This document shows positions 56,002 through 63,503 of a stretch of 64,000 bases of DNA, piece by piece. Under the pieces are notes generated by a model that was not told the DNA's origin, ran no database searches, and saw only the letters and a list, made by a program, of their open reading frames with translations. A program made the translations under genes and the position numbers. The stretch is from NCBI RefSeq assembly GCF_000425265.1, contig NZ_AUDC01000012.1, forward strand, positions 431,080 through 495,079, read 5' to 3'. The first letter of the stretch is position 1, and each line of letters starts with the position of its first letter. Source of the stretch: Maridesulfovibrio zosterae DSM 11974. Its GTDB lineage: Bacteria; Desulfobacterota; Desulfovibrionia; Desulfovibrionales; Desulfovibrionaceae.

Positions 56002-56050
56002 GTAAATTTAAGGACTTACATTAATATGATGTAAGTCCTTTTTTTGTTGG
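55955..56050 (+). repeat. tRNA-Pro integration repeat, parental copy
   Basis: This 96-bp segment runs from the anticodon loop through CCA and the terminator. It matches 58758-58853 with one base difference (A at 56024, C at 58827). Such direct repeats flank elements that insert at tRNA 3' ends. Confidence 0.9.
56010..56040 (+). terminator. Terminator of tRNA-Pro
   Basis: Perfect arms AAGGACTTACAT / ATGTAAGTCCTT with a seven-base loop and a seven-T tail. Duplicated at 58813-58843. Confidence 0.92.
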
Positions 56051-56403
56051 CACACACTTCAAAACGACACCTTTTCAAATTTTTCACCGTTACCAGACAT
56101 TATCCACGGAAGCCGAATCTTTTTGTCCTGGCAACACTTTAATATCCGAAATGGGTACCTGAAATATCCAGTGTGGAAACACCTAATTTTTTATCACATC
56201 AGCTAGAACACATTCATCATCAGCAGAATTTTGCATCAAAGCATGGGCGTGGAACAACAACTCTAATTGAAAATAAAAGGAGAACCGTTTCCCCCAAAGC
56301 CCCTAAAAATTTCGGAAAAAACGCCCAGAAAAAACAAAAATATTTAATATTCTCAACGCCTTAAAGATTCGCATACGGCTTTAGGAGCAAGACGCACCTC
56401 CAT
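56051..56403. other. Element remnant behind tRNA-Pro, no gene
   Basis: No convincing gene. Bases 56282-56326 (GAACCGTTTCCCCCAAAG and on) resemble 58658-58706, and 56376-56392 (CGGCTTTAGGAGCAAGA) is a degraded tRNA-Pro anticodon-arm copy. Together they look like the end of an older integrated element and its attachment core, the same order as seen at 58658-58853. Confidence 0.6.
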
Positions 56404-56443
56404 AAATTTAAAGCCAGCCTCCGGGGAGACTGGCTTTAAATTT
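56404..56443 (-). terminator. Terminator of the putative immunity gene
   Basis: Arms AAATTTAAAGCCAG / CTGGCTTTAAATTT with an inner GC-rich stem. It overlaps the stop codon of the minus-strand gene at 56442. Confidence 0.75.
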
Positions 56444-57122
56444 ATTCTTCAACCAAAGTAGACGTAATTTTGTTTGAACCTGGAGCTAAGCTCTCCGTAT
56501 AAATTATACCCAACCCCGAAGCCACTGCGTACAACTCCTCACAATGCATCCCTGCAAGATCAAAAGAATATTTAACATGCACAAGTTGCCGTAGCTTACC
56601 TAGCACTACTTTTTCCTCTTCTTTAACAATAATATAATCTGCTTTTATCTTTCCAGCAGAAGACCAGATATATTGACTCCATTCTTTATTGTTTAAGTCG
56701 AGAATAATATTTTCGTTTTTTTTACCCTTGTTAAAAATTAATTGCCCATTTTCAACAGCAAGGTTGTAGCAATACATTGTTTCGTCTGGAAGATCATCCG
56801 CATAGCTAACTCCTTGGGGCAGCTTCGTCCTTGCTCTGTCTTCTGGTGAAATTTTTTTTACTTTAGGTAACTTCGTCCATTCTTCAATTGCATAACTTCC
56901 GTCATCATTTATTTTTGTACATATTCGTCTTTTGGTGATGCCAAAAGAATTAGATTTAATATTTATAGTCTCTCCTGGTAATGGCCCTAAAAACTGGGAC
57001 ACGTCAGATGAGGCCCAGACAGTTTGAGAAACTAAAATAATGATAGCCAGTGTTGTATTAATTATTATTGAGATCAACTCTGTTTCCTGTCTTAGGGTGA
57101 AAAGTAAATACTCGATCACCAT
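56442..57122 (-). CDS. Exported protein behind Rhs gene, possible immunity protein
   Basis: A protein of up to 226 residues. A hydrophobic segment (LISIIINTTLAIIILVSQTVWA) would export it or anchor it. The mature part is of mixed beta character (GPLPGETINIKSNSFGITKRRI, MYCYNLAVENGQLIFNKG, KYSFDLAGMHCEELYAV) with no known domain. Its 5' end overlaps the 3' end of the Rhs/toxin gene. That is the usual place for the cognate immunity gene of a polymorphic toxin, and a membrane or periplasmic immunity protein would fit a toxin acting there. The start is unsure: ATG at 57122 or TTG at 57077. Confidence 0.6.
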   Translation of the reverse strand: MVIEYLLFTLRQETELISIIINTTLAIIILVSQTVWASSDVSQFLGPLPGETINIKSNSFGITKRRICTKINDDGSYAIEEWTKLPKVKKISPEDRARTKLPQGVSYADDLPDETMYCYNLAVENGQLIFNKGKKNENIILDLNNKEWSQYIWSSAGKIKADYIIVKEEEKVVLGKLRQLVHVKYSFDLAGMHCEELYAVASGLGIIYTESLAPGSNKITSTLVEE

Positions 57123-58472
57123 GAGGATCTCTACCTTGGTGAATCACAGTGACATCTGTTTCAACAATATCAATCTTGTTAACTTTTCGAGTTTCTATTT
57201 CATTTAATAATTCCGTCTTTGAATCCTCACATTCTCTAACTATCCTTTTGGACCTTTGTTCTTCTGCTGTATAATATTTTCGCCAATATGCTGTCCCACC
57301 TGACACTGCAACGAAAGCATGAATATATTCATATTCAGCTCCAAACTCCTTCACTTGCTCCCAAACATTTCTCCATTCCCAAACAGTACATTCGACTAAC
57401 TGGCACCTACAGTTCGGATGAGGTCGTTCGACAGCTGGAGATTCAAAGAATTCCCCGTCCAATTTTGCACAATTAGCACATGCCTTTTTACCCGCTTGCC
57501 AGCGATAGAATGTACCCAAATTCTCCCGTCTAATCTTAATCGGTCCGATCCCGCCAGCCTCCAATCCCATTTCATCATTAAAATTAATCGGATCATCCAG
57601 ACAATACCCGTAAACATCCACATCACCACCGCCATACCCAAGCGGATCTTGGGCAGTGAAACGACCTACTTCAGGATCATATTCCCGGAAACCGAAATGA
57701 ACCAACCCGGTATCTGTATCAGTAAGCCCGGATGCAAAACCAAGCGGAAGATATAATTGCTTGTTTGTATCCATTAGCAGATGTTCATACGAATCATAGA
57801 TAATTCGCTTTACCTCGTTTCCGTGATCATCAGCAACCATAAAAACTGATCCAACTTGATCACTCGCCAAATAATACGTCTTCCCTTCGCAGTCGCCAGC
57901 ATTGCGTATGGATTATCAACACCGGGAACGGTAAAAATGATGGTGCGAACTTTTTTATCAGGATCAACTTCAATACCATCTTTGACAAGTTCGTCATGGA
58001 TGCCATCTCCGGTTCCTGTTTGGGCGTATGGATGCGAGGGCTGCTTTTGCTGATGCTGCAGGGCAGAAAGCTCACAGGCTTTATCAAATTCAGCTAAAAC
58101 GCCCCTCCCATATTCTGTTTCCGACAAGCCCTGCGCCAATGCGTGACCTGAATTTTCACGGATGAACCGAGCATGACACATGCGTTTGATCCGCTCATAC
58201 TGTTCCTTTGCAGCTTCGTACTCATGCTCTTTTTCATCCCATCTGACCTGCACTTCCGGTTTGCGCATGGTCGGGTATAAAATGTCACCTTTGGAAAACC
58301 CAGACCTATCCATAACCGGTACAGCCAACTTCTCGCCTGTGCTGCGCTCCACAATTTCCCATTGAGTTTCAATTTGCATCTCAGGGGGTTCGGTTTCGCC
58401 GTACATGCGCTGCCCTGAAGTTAAGTCCTTCCAATCCTTCTTCCTCACATCAAATTCATCAGCCAAGTCCAT
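57058..58472 (-). pseudogene. Frameshifted Rhs-type polymorphic toxin gene
   Basis: An Rhs protein split by a frameshift near 57887. The upstream frame starts at 58472 with AAGGAG just before its ATG (MDLADEFDVRKKDWKD...) and runs to ...GVDNPYAMLATA, then goes out of frame. The downstream frame gives the canonical continuation GKTYYLASDQVGSVFMVADD, the Rhs core LVHFGFREYDPEVGRFTAQD, PLGYGGGDVDVYGYCLDDP, and then a variable tip. One missing G (GCGAAGGG for GCGGAAGGG) would explain the break. The tip has CANCAKLDGEFF...HPNCRC, like the C-terminal motif of MuF-type head proteins, and ends GDRVFTFHPKTGNRVDLNNN. The gene is far shorter than full Rhs proteins. It lies inside the tRNA-Pro island. 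Confidence 0.78.
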
Positions 58473-58566
58473 TGCTCCTTCTAAGTTAAAGACTTACCGC
58501 ATCGGACTGAAAACACGACATTTTCAGCCAAGCATGCGGCACAAGCAGAACAACAATAAAAAATAT

Positions 58567-58598
58567 GACGGACCTGAAATAGGTAGTTCAGGTCCGTC
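58567..58598. terminator. Hairpin upstream of Rhs gene
   Basis: Perfect arms GACGGACCTGAA / TTCAGGTCCGTC with an eight-base loop. No intact gene leads into it, so it may be the terminator of a lost gene. Confidence 0.45.
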
Positions 58599-58657
58599 TT
58601 GCTGATAAACATATCTATTTAAAAGATGCTTTCGAAGAAAACTAAGCAAAACCACGG

Positions 58658-58706
58658 GGAACCGTTCCCCCCCCAAAAAATCCCTAAAAATATCGAAAAA
58701 ATGTCT
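58658..58706 (+). repeat. Element-end repeat before distal tRNA-Pro copy
   Basis: GAACCGTTCCCC... followed by CCCTAAAAATATCGAAAAAA resembles 56282-56326. Each copy precedes a tRNA-Pro-derived core by 50-60 bp, as expected for the inner end of related integrative elements. Confidence 0.6.
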
Positions 58707-58757
58707 CCAATGCGAAAATTTATCGAATGATTTCAATGTCTACAACATCCTTCAACG

Positions 58758-58853
58758 GCTTTGGGAGCAAGATGCCGGGTGTTCGAATCATCCTGCCCCG
58801 ACCAGTAAATTTAAGGACTTACATTACTATGATGTAAGTCCTTTTTTTGTTGG
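58758..58853 (+). repeat. tRNA-Pro integration repeat, distal copy
   Basis: 96 bp matching 55955-56050 with a single mismatch. It contains the anticodon arm, T arm and acceptor 3' strand of tRNA-Pro with CCA, plus the terminator, but no 5' half, so it is not a tRNA gene. It marks the right border of the Rhs island. Confidence 0.92.
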
Positions 58854-59418
58854 GAAATTAGATGGGAAACCTTTTGTGGTTTTGGGCTGGTTGGATTGGA
58901 GTGGGTGTTGTGGTTTTGGGGGTTGGGGGAATTACCGGAGGTGCATGTCTTGTACTTCTCTATCCATTATTACTATTCAGCCCCAGCTGTAACAGCAACT
59001 GAAGCATAACTATATTTTTACTTTGCATTAATCCCTCTTACTTGCTCCCAAATTGTTCTCCACTCCCGAACACCTCCATCACGCACAACATCAATTTCAG
59101 ATCGTAATTGTAGTATCTTGAATAAGAAACTTTCTTATAACCTTCGATTTATTACTTTTATCCTGCGATTTTGCTTGGCAAACATATTGTGTCAATCTGA
59201 GCACATATTACCTTAACTATACTTAGAATCGCCCTTCAACTTACCTTGTGGATGTATGTGCTGGGTGACCTTTGTGCGCTCTTGGCATTTCTACTGCTCG
59301 GAAAGGATACAGAACAACTCCGACCAGCAAATACACTTATTTTTTTCAGAACGACTCACGGGTGAAAACAGAGCAAAGCAAATTCTTTCCCACTTGGCAT
59401 AAAGAGTGAGAGGTGGAC
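58854..59418. other. Gene-poor stretch with G-rich tract and toxin remnant
   Basis: No intact gene. 58883-58929 is a G/T-rich tract with four runs of three or more G. 58975-59110 holds a toxin-tip remnant (listed separately). The rest, 59110-59400, shows no recognisable feature. A GAGAGG ribosome-binding site for the next gene lies at 59408-59413. Confidence 0.5.
58975..59110 (-). pseudogene. Remnant of a second Rhs-toxin tip
   Basis: On the minus strand, bases around 59035-59100 read GVREWRTIWEQVRG, matching VWEWRNVWEQVKE of the toxin tip at 57058-57870. After a frame change the sequence continues KYSYASVAVTAGAE, matching EYEYIHAFVAVSGGTAY that follows it there. Order and spacing are kept, so this is a decayed relative of the same toxin domain rather than a chance match. 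Confidence 0.7.
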
Positions 59419-60471
59419 ATGATAGTTGGAGATTTAATAAGATTTAATGAGTTCCTGGATTCAAAAATAGATACAGAGAATTTAGATGAGGAATTTATTA
59501 CTTTAAGACAAGTCGAGCTAGAAGGCATATCAAAGAATTCCGATGTTAAATATTTTCCTTTTATTGCCTTAAGCTATGCAAAATTAATGGAGTTAACCGT
59601 TTTATTAGCTGGAAAGTATGCTGATAATTGCCAAATCAGGGATTTTGGGGATATTATGGTAAACTCTAGGCACATCGACGTATGCATTTTAAATACTAGA
59701 TTGATAAAAGAAGAGTATGGTATTACTGAAAATATTCCGCTTTGGTTCAAGAAAAAAGTACAAGGGTATATTGGTAGCCATTACTCTGAAGATCTGGGAC
59801 GAATGATTGTTAACCCAACTTTGCTATTTCATTTTGTTGAAAAAGGTCTACTGCTGAGAATAGTAAAAAAAGAAAGACATAGGAGATTAAGCGATCAGTT
59901 CCGGGATTGCATTCCAAGTGATGCCCAGTTAGCTTTTCCAAAATATGTTGAGAAAATTACTCCCACAGGGCACAACCCAGTAAAAACGCTTAGCTGCGGA
60001 GGCGGAAGGGGCGAGAGTCTCGATGTTGCATCCTGGCTTGCCAGCAGTACAGTATTGAACATAGTTAAAGGTTGCCTAACAACCGATCTTATGAATGTGT
60101 TGCGGGAAGACATCTCAGATGATTACCTGAAATCAATTAATAAAAGGGTTGAAAAGGCACATAATTCTCTAGCCTATGTACACATGGGAAGGAAAAATTT
60201 TGCTAATTTTCCATACGATGAGAAGGTGCCCGTAGCTGAGTGGGCTGAGATCAATCACACCTTGTGCCATTTCACGCTAGATGGTTATGCTGTGATTCAG
60301 TCAGAATTAGATAAGAGCCTTTCCAATCCATGCTACAAAAGCCCTTATCTGAACAGGTTGTTGTACAACGCCCCCAACACGCAAGACACAAATGATCAGA
60401 AATATCACGTAAAATTTCAGCATCACCTGAAATGCCCCGACCAATCATCCAAAATGAATTCTTTGAATTAA
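59419..60471 (+). CDS. Unrecognised island protein, 350 residues
   Basis: A soluble, mostly helical protein that matches no family I know. Visible features are an N-terminal MIVGDLIRFNEFLDSKID, a KLMELTVLLAGKYAD helix, and a central PTGHNPVKTLSCGGGRGESLDVASW segment. The ATG at 59419 follows GAGAGG by five bases; a GTG six bases upstream overlaps that site. The last 28 codons (after NAPNTQ) lie inside the repeat shared with 44367-44489, so the natural C-terminus may have been replaced when an element end was joined to the gene. It is alone between the tRNA-Pro island and the GC-richer flavoprotein gene. The function is unknown. Confidence 0.65.
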   Translation: MIVGDLIRFNEFLDSKIDTENLDEEFITLRQVELEGISKNSDVKYFPFIALSYAKLMELTVLLAGKYADNCQIRDFGDIMVNSRHIDVCILNTRLIKEEYGITENIPLWFKKKVQGYIGSHYSEDLGRMIVNPTLLFHFVEKGLLLRIVKKERHRRLSDQFRDCIPSDAQLAFPKYVEKITPTGHNPVKTLSCGGGRGESLDVASWLASSTVLNIVKGCLTTDLMNVLREDISDDYLKSINKRVEKAHNSLAYVHMGRKNFANFPYDEKVPVAEWAEINHTLCHFTLDGYAVIQSELDKSLSNPCYKSPYLNRLLYNAPNTQDTNDQKYHVKFQHHLKCPDQSSKMNSLN

Positions 60472-60507
60472 TTAACCACTTCGGGCGGTTCCACACCTGT
60501 CACGCCA
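60385..60507 (+). repeat. Element-end repeat, copy 2
   Basis: Similar to 44367-44489 (see there). It ends in CCTGTCACGCC, the tRNA-Asp anticodon arm, but continues AAGGGGCGTGAC, which makes a palindrome (60499-60518) in place of the rest of the tRNA. The nearest tRNA is tRNA-Pro, so this tRNA-Asp-type end is out of place. Confidence 0.7.
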
Positions 60508-60573
60508 AGGGGCGTGACATGGATCTAGAGTGAACTGCTCTATAGATGACGGACAGTCTCTGAGAATTTAAAG

Positions 60574-61686
60574 TCAGCTCCCGTCCGTCTTGAACCGCTT
60601 AATGAATTTCCTGTCGATATAGTTCTTGATCCAGAAAGCGAGCGGCCCGCCGAAGCTCAATCCGTTTTTGTACAATATGCCTTCCCCGCCCCCGATATTA
60701 AATATGAGAAGATAGGAACCGCCCGGATCGAACGCCTTTAGACTGCGTCCTCCAAGCTGCGCCCGCACATTGTGGACGAGCACGGGGTTCTGACGCACAG
60801 CATAAACGCCCACTTTATCCAGAGGAGTCGGTTCGAACCAGATACAATCGCCTCCACCGAAAATTTCCGGGTGAGAAATGCTTTGCAGGTAGCTGTTGAC
60901 CATGAGTCCGCCATCCTTCCCAGTGGGCATATCCGATGCAGCGAAGACTTTAGAGGGCTTTACGCCCAATGCCAGAAAAATGATGTCTTGTTCATATTGT
61001 TGCTCGTCTTGCAATATAACGCAGCCGGTTGCCACATGCCCCACGTAACTGCCCTGAACAATGTCGATTCCACGTTTTTTCAGGCTTCTAATTGCAAGGC
61101 TGCGCACTCTGTCCGGCAGATTGTGCAGAAATGCGCTGCCAGTAAAGATCTGCACTTTCGCACCGAAACGGGACTGCTCTTTGGCTGCTGCCCAGACGTT
61201 GCCGGCCATTTCAAGCGCCGCGGGACCGCCTCCGCATATACCGATGCGCACCGAACGCTCCGAGGCAATTTCCTGAATCCTCATACGAGCCTGCAAAAGG
61301 TTTTGTATGGGTTTTACGGTATAGACATCGGGGCAACCCTCGTCTGCAAGACCGCTGGGTACGTAGCTGCCAAGGTTGCAGGAAAGCACGTCGTAAGGAA
61401 CTTCTTGCCCGGATTCAAGAATGACCAGACGTTTGTGCGGATCTATACGGGCAACCCTACCGAGTACGAAAGCACCACCTCGGCTTTCCACCATGGACTT
61501 CACGGGAAAACTGATCTCGTCGTGGCGGTAAGCACCTCCGAGCAGACCGGGCCCCATACCCGAATAATAGTGACGATCATCCGAGTTGATGACCGTGACG
61601 CGGTGTCCGTCCGCAATGATGTCCGGGATGGCTTCCATGAGCAGCATGTGCGCATGCCCAGCGCCGGCAAGGATAAGTTCGCCCAT
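60574..61686 (-). CDS. FAD-dependent NAD(P)H oxidoreductase (SelD-fusion/NDH-2-like type)
   Basis: A 370-residue flavoprotein. The opening LILAGAGHAHMLLMEAI is the FAD Rossmann motif in the GxGHAH form, seen in stand-alone oxidoreductases and in the N-terminal domain of some SelD fusions. YYSGMGPGLLGGAYRHDEI, IGICGGGPAALEMAGNV (NAD(P)H site) and IFGGGDCIWFEP (FAD contact) follow. The C-terminal 60 residues (GLSFGGPLAFWIKNYIDRKFIKRF) look membrane-associated, like NDH-2 enzymes. CAGGAG precedes the ATG. The gene is clearly richer in G and C than its neighbours, which suggests transfer. The acceptor is unknown: quinone is one option. Confidence 0.82.
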   Translation of the reverse strand: MGELILAGAGHAHMLLMEAIPDIIADGHRVTVINSDDRHYYSGMGPGLLGGAYRHDEISFPVKSMVESRGGAFVLGRVARIDPHKRLVILESGQEVPYDVLSCNLGSYVPSGLADEGCPDVYTVKPIQNLLQARMRIQEIASERSVRIGICGGGPAALEMAGNVWAAAKEQSRFGAKVQIFTGSAFLHNLPDRVRSLAIRSLKKRGIDIVQGSYVGHVATGCVILQDEQQYEQDIIFLALGVKPSKVFAASDMPTGKDGGLMVNSYLQSISHPEIFGGGDCIWFEPTPLDKVGVYAVRQNPVLVHNVRAQLGGRSLKAFDPGGSYLLIFNIGGGEGILYKNGLSFGGPLAFWIKNYIDRKFIKRFKTDGS

Positions 61687-61874
61687 AGTAACTCCTGACA
61701 GAACTAGTTATGATTACATCGTAGGATATCCTGCTCTCTCACTGCCTCCCCTTCACCAGAGTCCACAAGAAAGGACCTTCCTCTAACAAGACCGGCTCAG
61801 TGTTTTTTAAAAGTTCTATAATATTGCAGACCGAAACAGTATACACTGCTCTGGAATTAATATGGCACAGGAAA

Positions 61875-62081
61875 TCAACAACCCAAATCAACATCATTCA
61901 AAGACAAAACATACGCTTTATTAATCCACGCATCTCCCTCAGCCTGAGTAAGCTCCCCAAGCTGATCCCTTTGTATTTCGATAAATTCCAAGGAAAATTT
62001 CTTAATGTATTCATCCACATCAAGACCATTATCTTTGCTTAACTTTATTAGAATTGAAACTTGAATAGAATTTAACTTCAT
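61875..62081 (-). CDS. Small protein of unknown function, 68 residues
   Basis: A short acidic cytoplasmic protein (MKLNSIQVSILIKLSKDNGL..., LGELTQAEGDAWINKAYVLSL). AAGGTGG nine bases before the ATG is a good ribosome-binding site, and codon use is normal. The helix pattern suggests a small helical bundle, possibly a partner or regulator; no family is recognised. Confidence 0.6.
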   Translation of the reverse strand: MKLNSIQVSILIKLSKDNGLDVDEYIKKFSLEFIEIQRDQLGELTQAEGDAWINKAYVLSLNDVDLGC

Positions 62082-62307
62082 ATAATTACCACCTTTCAGA
62101 ATTATGACTCAACTGTACATATTACTCAAATATTCAGTTGCAACCAGCTCCGTTAACCACCCGAAGCCGGTTAAAAAAACAATTCCTGAACAATTTACTG
62201 TGAATGTTTAAATTGACACCCTAATGTATGAAAGTGTAAATTAAACTTCAAAATAAACACTATTTCAATAACAATTTTATCATTATTGTTATTTACAAGG
62301 AGAAAAA

Positions 62308-62484
62308 ATGCATAAAATCGACCCTGAAGAGTGCCAGTTTTGCGGAGCATGTCAAAGTGCCTGTCCTACTGAGGCAATATTCCACCCCGATGGAACAAAT
62401 TACTACGAAATAAATGAAAACTGTACTGATTGCGGTGCATGTGAAGCCGAATGCGGTTTCAATGCGATTGCAAGTGATGATTAG
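62308..62484 (+). CDS. 2[4Fe-4S] ferredoxin
   Basis: A 58-residue ferredoxin with two classic cluster motifs: CQFCGACQSACP (Cys9, 12, 15, 19) and CTDCGACEAECG (Cys39, 42, 45, 49). It carries low-potential electrons in the cytoplasm. AAGGAG lies six bases before the ATG. In the second motif Gly replaces the usual Pro after the last cysteine. It is monocistronic; a weak hairpin (62504-62530) follows. Confidence 0.92.
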   Translation: MHKIDPEECQFCGACQSACPTEAIFHPDGTNYYEINENCTDCGACEAECGFNAIASDD

Positions 62485-62785
62485 GTGGATTGAAAACCAA
62501 TTTGACCGGCTGTTCTTAAAACAGTCGGTCACCATAGAAAGGTGCTAAAATGTAAGAATTAATTCTTCACCACGACTTTATGAAAAGACTATACAGTAAC
62601 CGTCCATATCTGGCTCCAATATCTTTTCCTTATCTCCGATCATAACAAATGCAATCATAGCAACGATAGGAATCAATAAATTATCCTTACCAGCTCCTCC
62701 GTTTAGAATACCCTTGATTAATTATTAACTGTACTGACATAACGACAGCACTCCTTAGCCAACAAAGACAATTGTAAGACCCAAA

Positions 62786-62815
62786 AAAGGGACGACCTCA
62801 TGTGAGATCGCCCCG
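62786..62815 (-). terminator. Terminator of the 94-residue protein gene
   Basis: On the minus strand, GGGGCGATCTCA and TGAGGTCGTCCC pair around CA and are followed by six T, about 60 bp after the stop. Confidence 0.82.
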
Positions 62816-62874
62816 ATATTTTTATGCAAAGTCATGGGTATTACAGATCAGCCAGCATAGCCCGTATCTGAAAC

Positions 62875-63159
62875 TCACATGCCAAAATCGTTTCTATCAA
62901 TTTCATAAACACGTATCTTGTTGCTGCGTGGGAATTCACGCTTCAAAAGCTTCTTAAGAAGCTTTTTCATTCCCTTAAGGTCTGTCGAAAACTGCTCTTT
63001 CTCAAACCCATCCTCAATTACAGAAAACAAATCTTCATTCGTATGCATTATAATCACGGACCGGTCACGCTTATAGGTCCGCAAATCCAGCCCGCGTCCC
63101 ACTGGAATTTTCTTAAGCTTATTTATAACGGCTTCTATGGCAGATGTTTTGTCAATCAT
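62875..63159 (-). CDS. Unrecognised basic 94-residue protein
   Basis: A cytoplasmic protein with TSAIEAVINKLKKIPVGRGLDLRTYKRDRSVIIM at the start, a DLFSVIEDGFEKEQF turn, and a strongly basic helix MKKLLKKLLKREFPRSNKIRVYEIDR. This looks like a small alpha/beta protein, perhaps nucleic-acid binding, but no family is recognised. A strong terminator supports it as a real transcript. No clear ribosome-binding site is seen at the ATG. Confidence 0.6.
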   Translation of the reverse strand: MIDKTSAIEAVINKLKKIPVGRGLDLRTYKRDRSVIIMHTNEDLFSVIEDGFEKEQFSTDLKGMKKLLKKLLKREFPRSNKIRVYEIDRNDFGM

Positions 63160-63503
63160 AATCGTAATGATAGGCTTGTGGGTAAACCAGTGTCAATCAA
63201 AGTAAACTTGTACAATATAGTGAAGAACCTACCGGTAGGAAGAAATCGGACACAAAAATATCAATTTTAAAAAAAAGAGGGACCAACCTAGATCTCACGA
63301 AAGGTAACGAACTTATAGACAGAGTTGCAGATTATGAAAAAAACGACCCGAAATAAAACAACCAAAAATTCAGCCAGTAAATCAATTAGCTGTATTAGTT
63401 CCGACTTGATCTGACATTTCCTCTTGAAACAAAAGAGGTTCTCCTTTTTGATGGGAATACTAACGAACCATCAAAACAGGGCACCATGCCCAAGGAGAAC
63501 CAC
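63160..63503. other. Gene-free region containing IS left flank
   Basis: No gene is seen. TGTATTAGTTCCGACTTGAT at 63391-63410 is a plausible left end of the insertion sequence that follows, since IS481 elements begin with TGT. The right end lies outside the window, so this cannot be checked here. Confidence 0.4.

Noticed and set aside
55790..56005. 71-codon open frame running through tRNA-Pro
   Set aside because: Half of it is the tRNA gene itself and it has no ribosome-binding site.
56173..56364. 63-codon open frame behind tRNA-Pro
   Set aside because: It overlaps the element-end repeat, has no ribosome-binding site and its product is low-complexity Lys/Pro-rich sequence.
58758..58853. Second tRNA-Pro gene
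   Set aside because: The D arm and the 5' acceptor strand are missing; it is a 3'-end repeat.
60772..61698. 308-codon open frame on the plus strand
   Set aside because: It lies antisense to the clear FAD oxidoreductase gene; open antisense frames are expected in GC-richer genes, and its product shows no domain.
62504..62530. Terminator after the ferredoxin gene
   Set aside because: The hairpin has one G-T pair and no T tract, so it is mentioned only in the gene entry.
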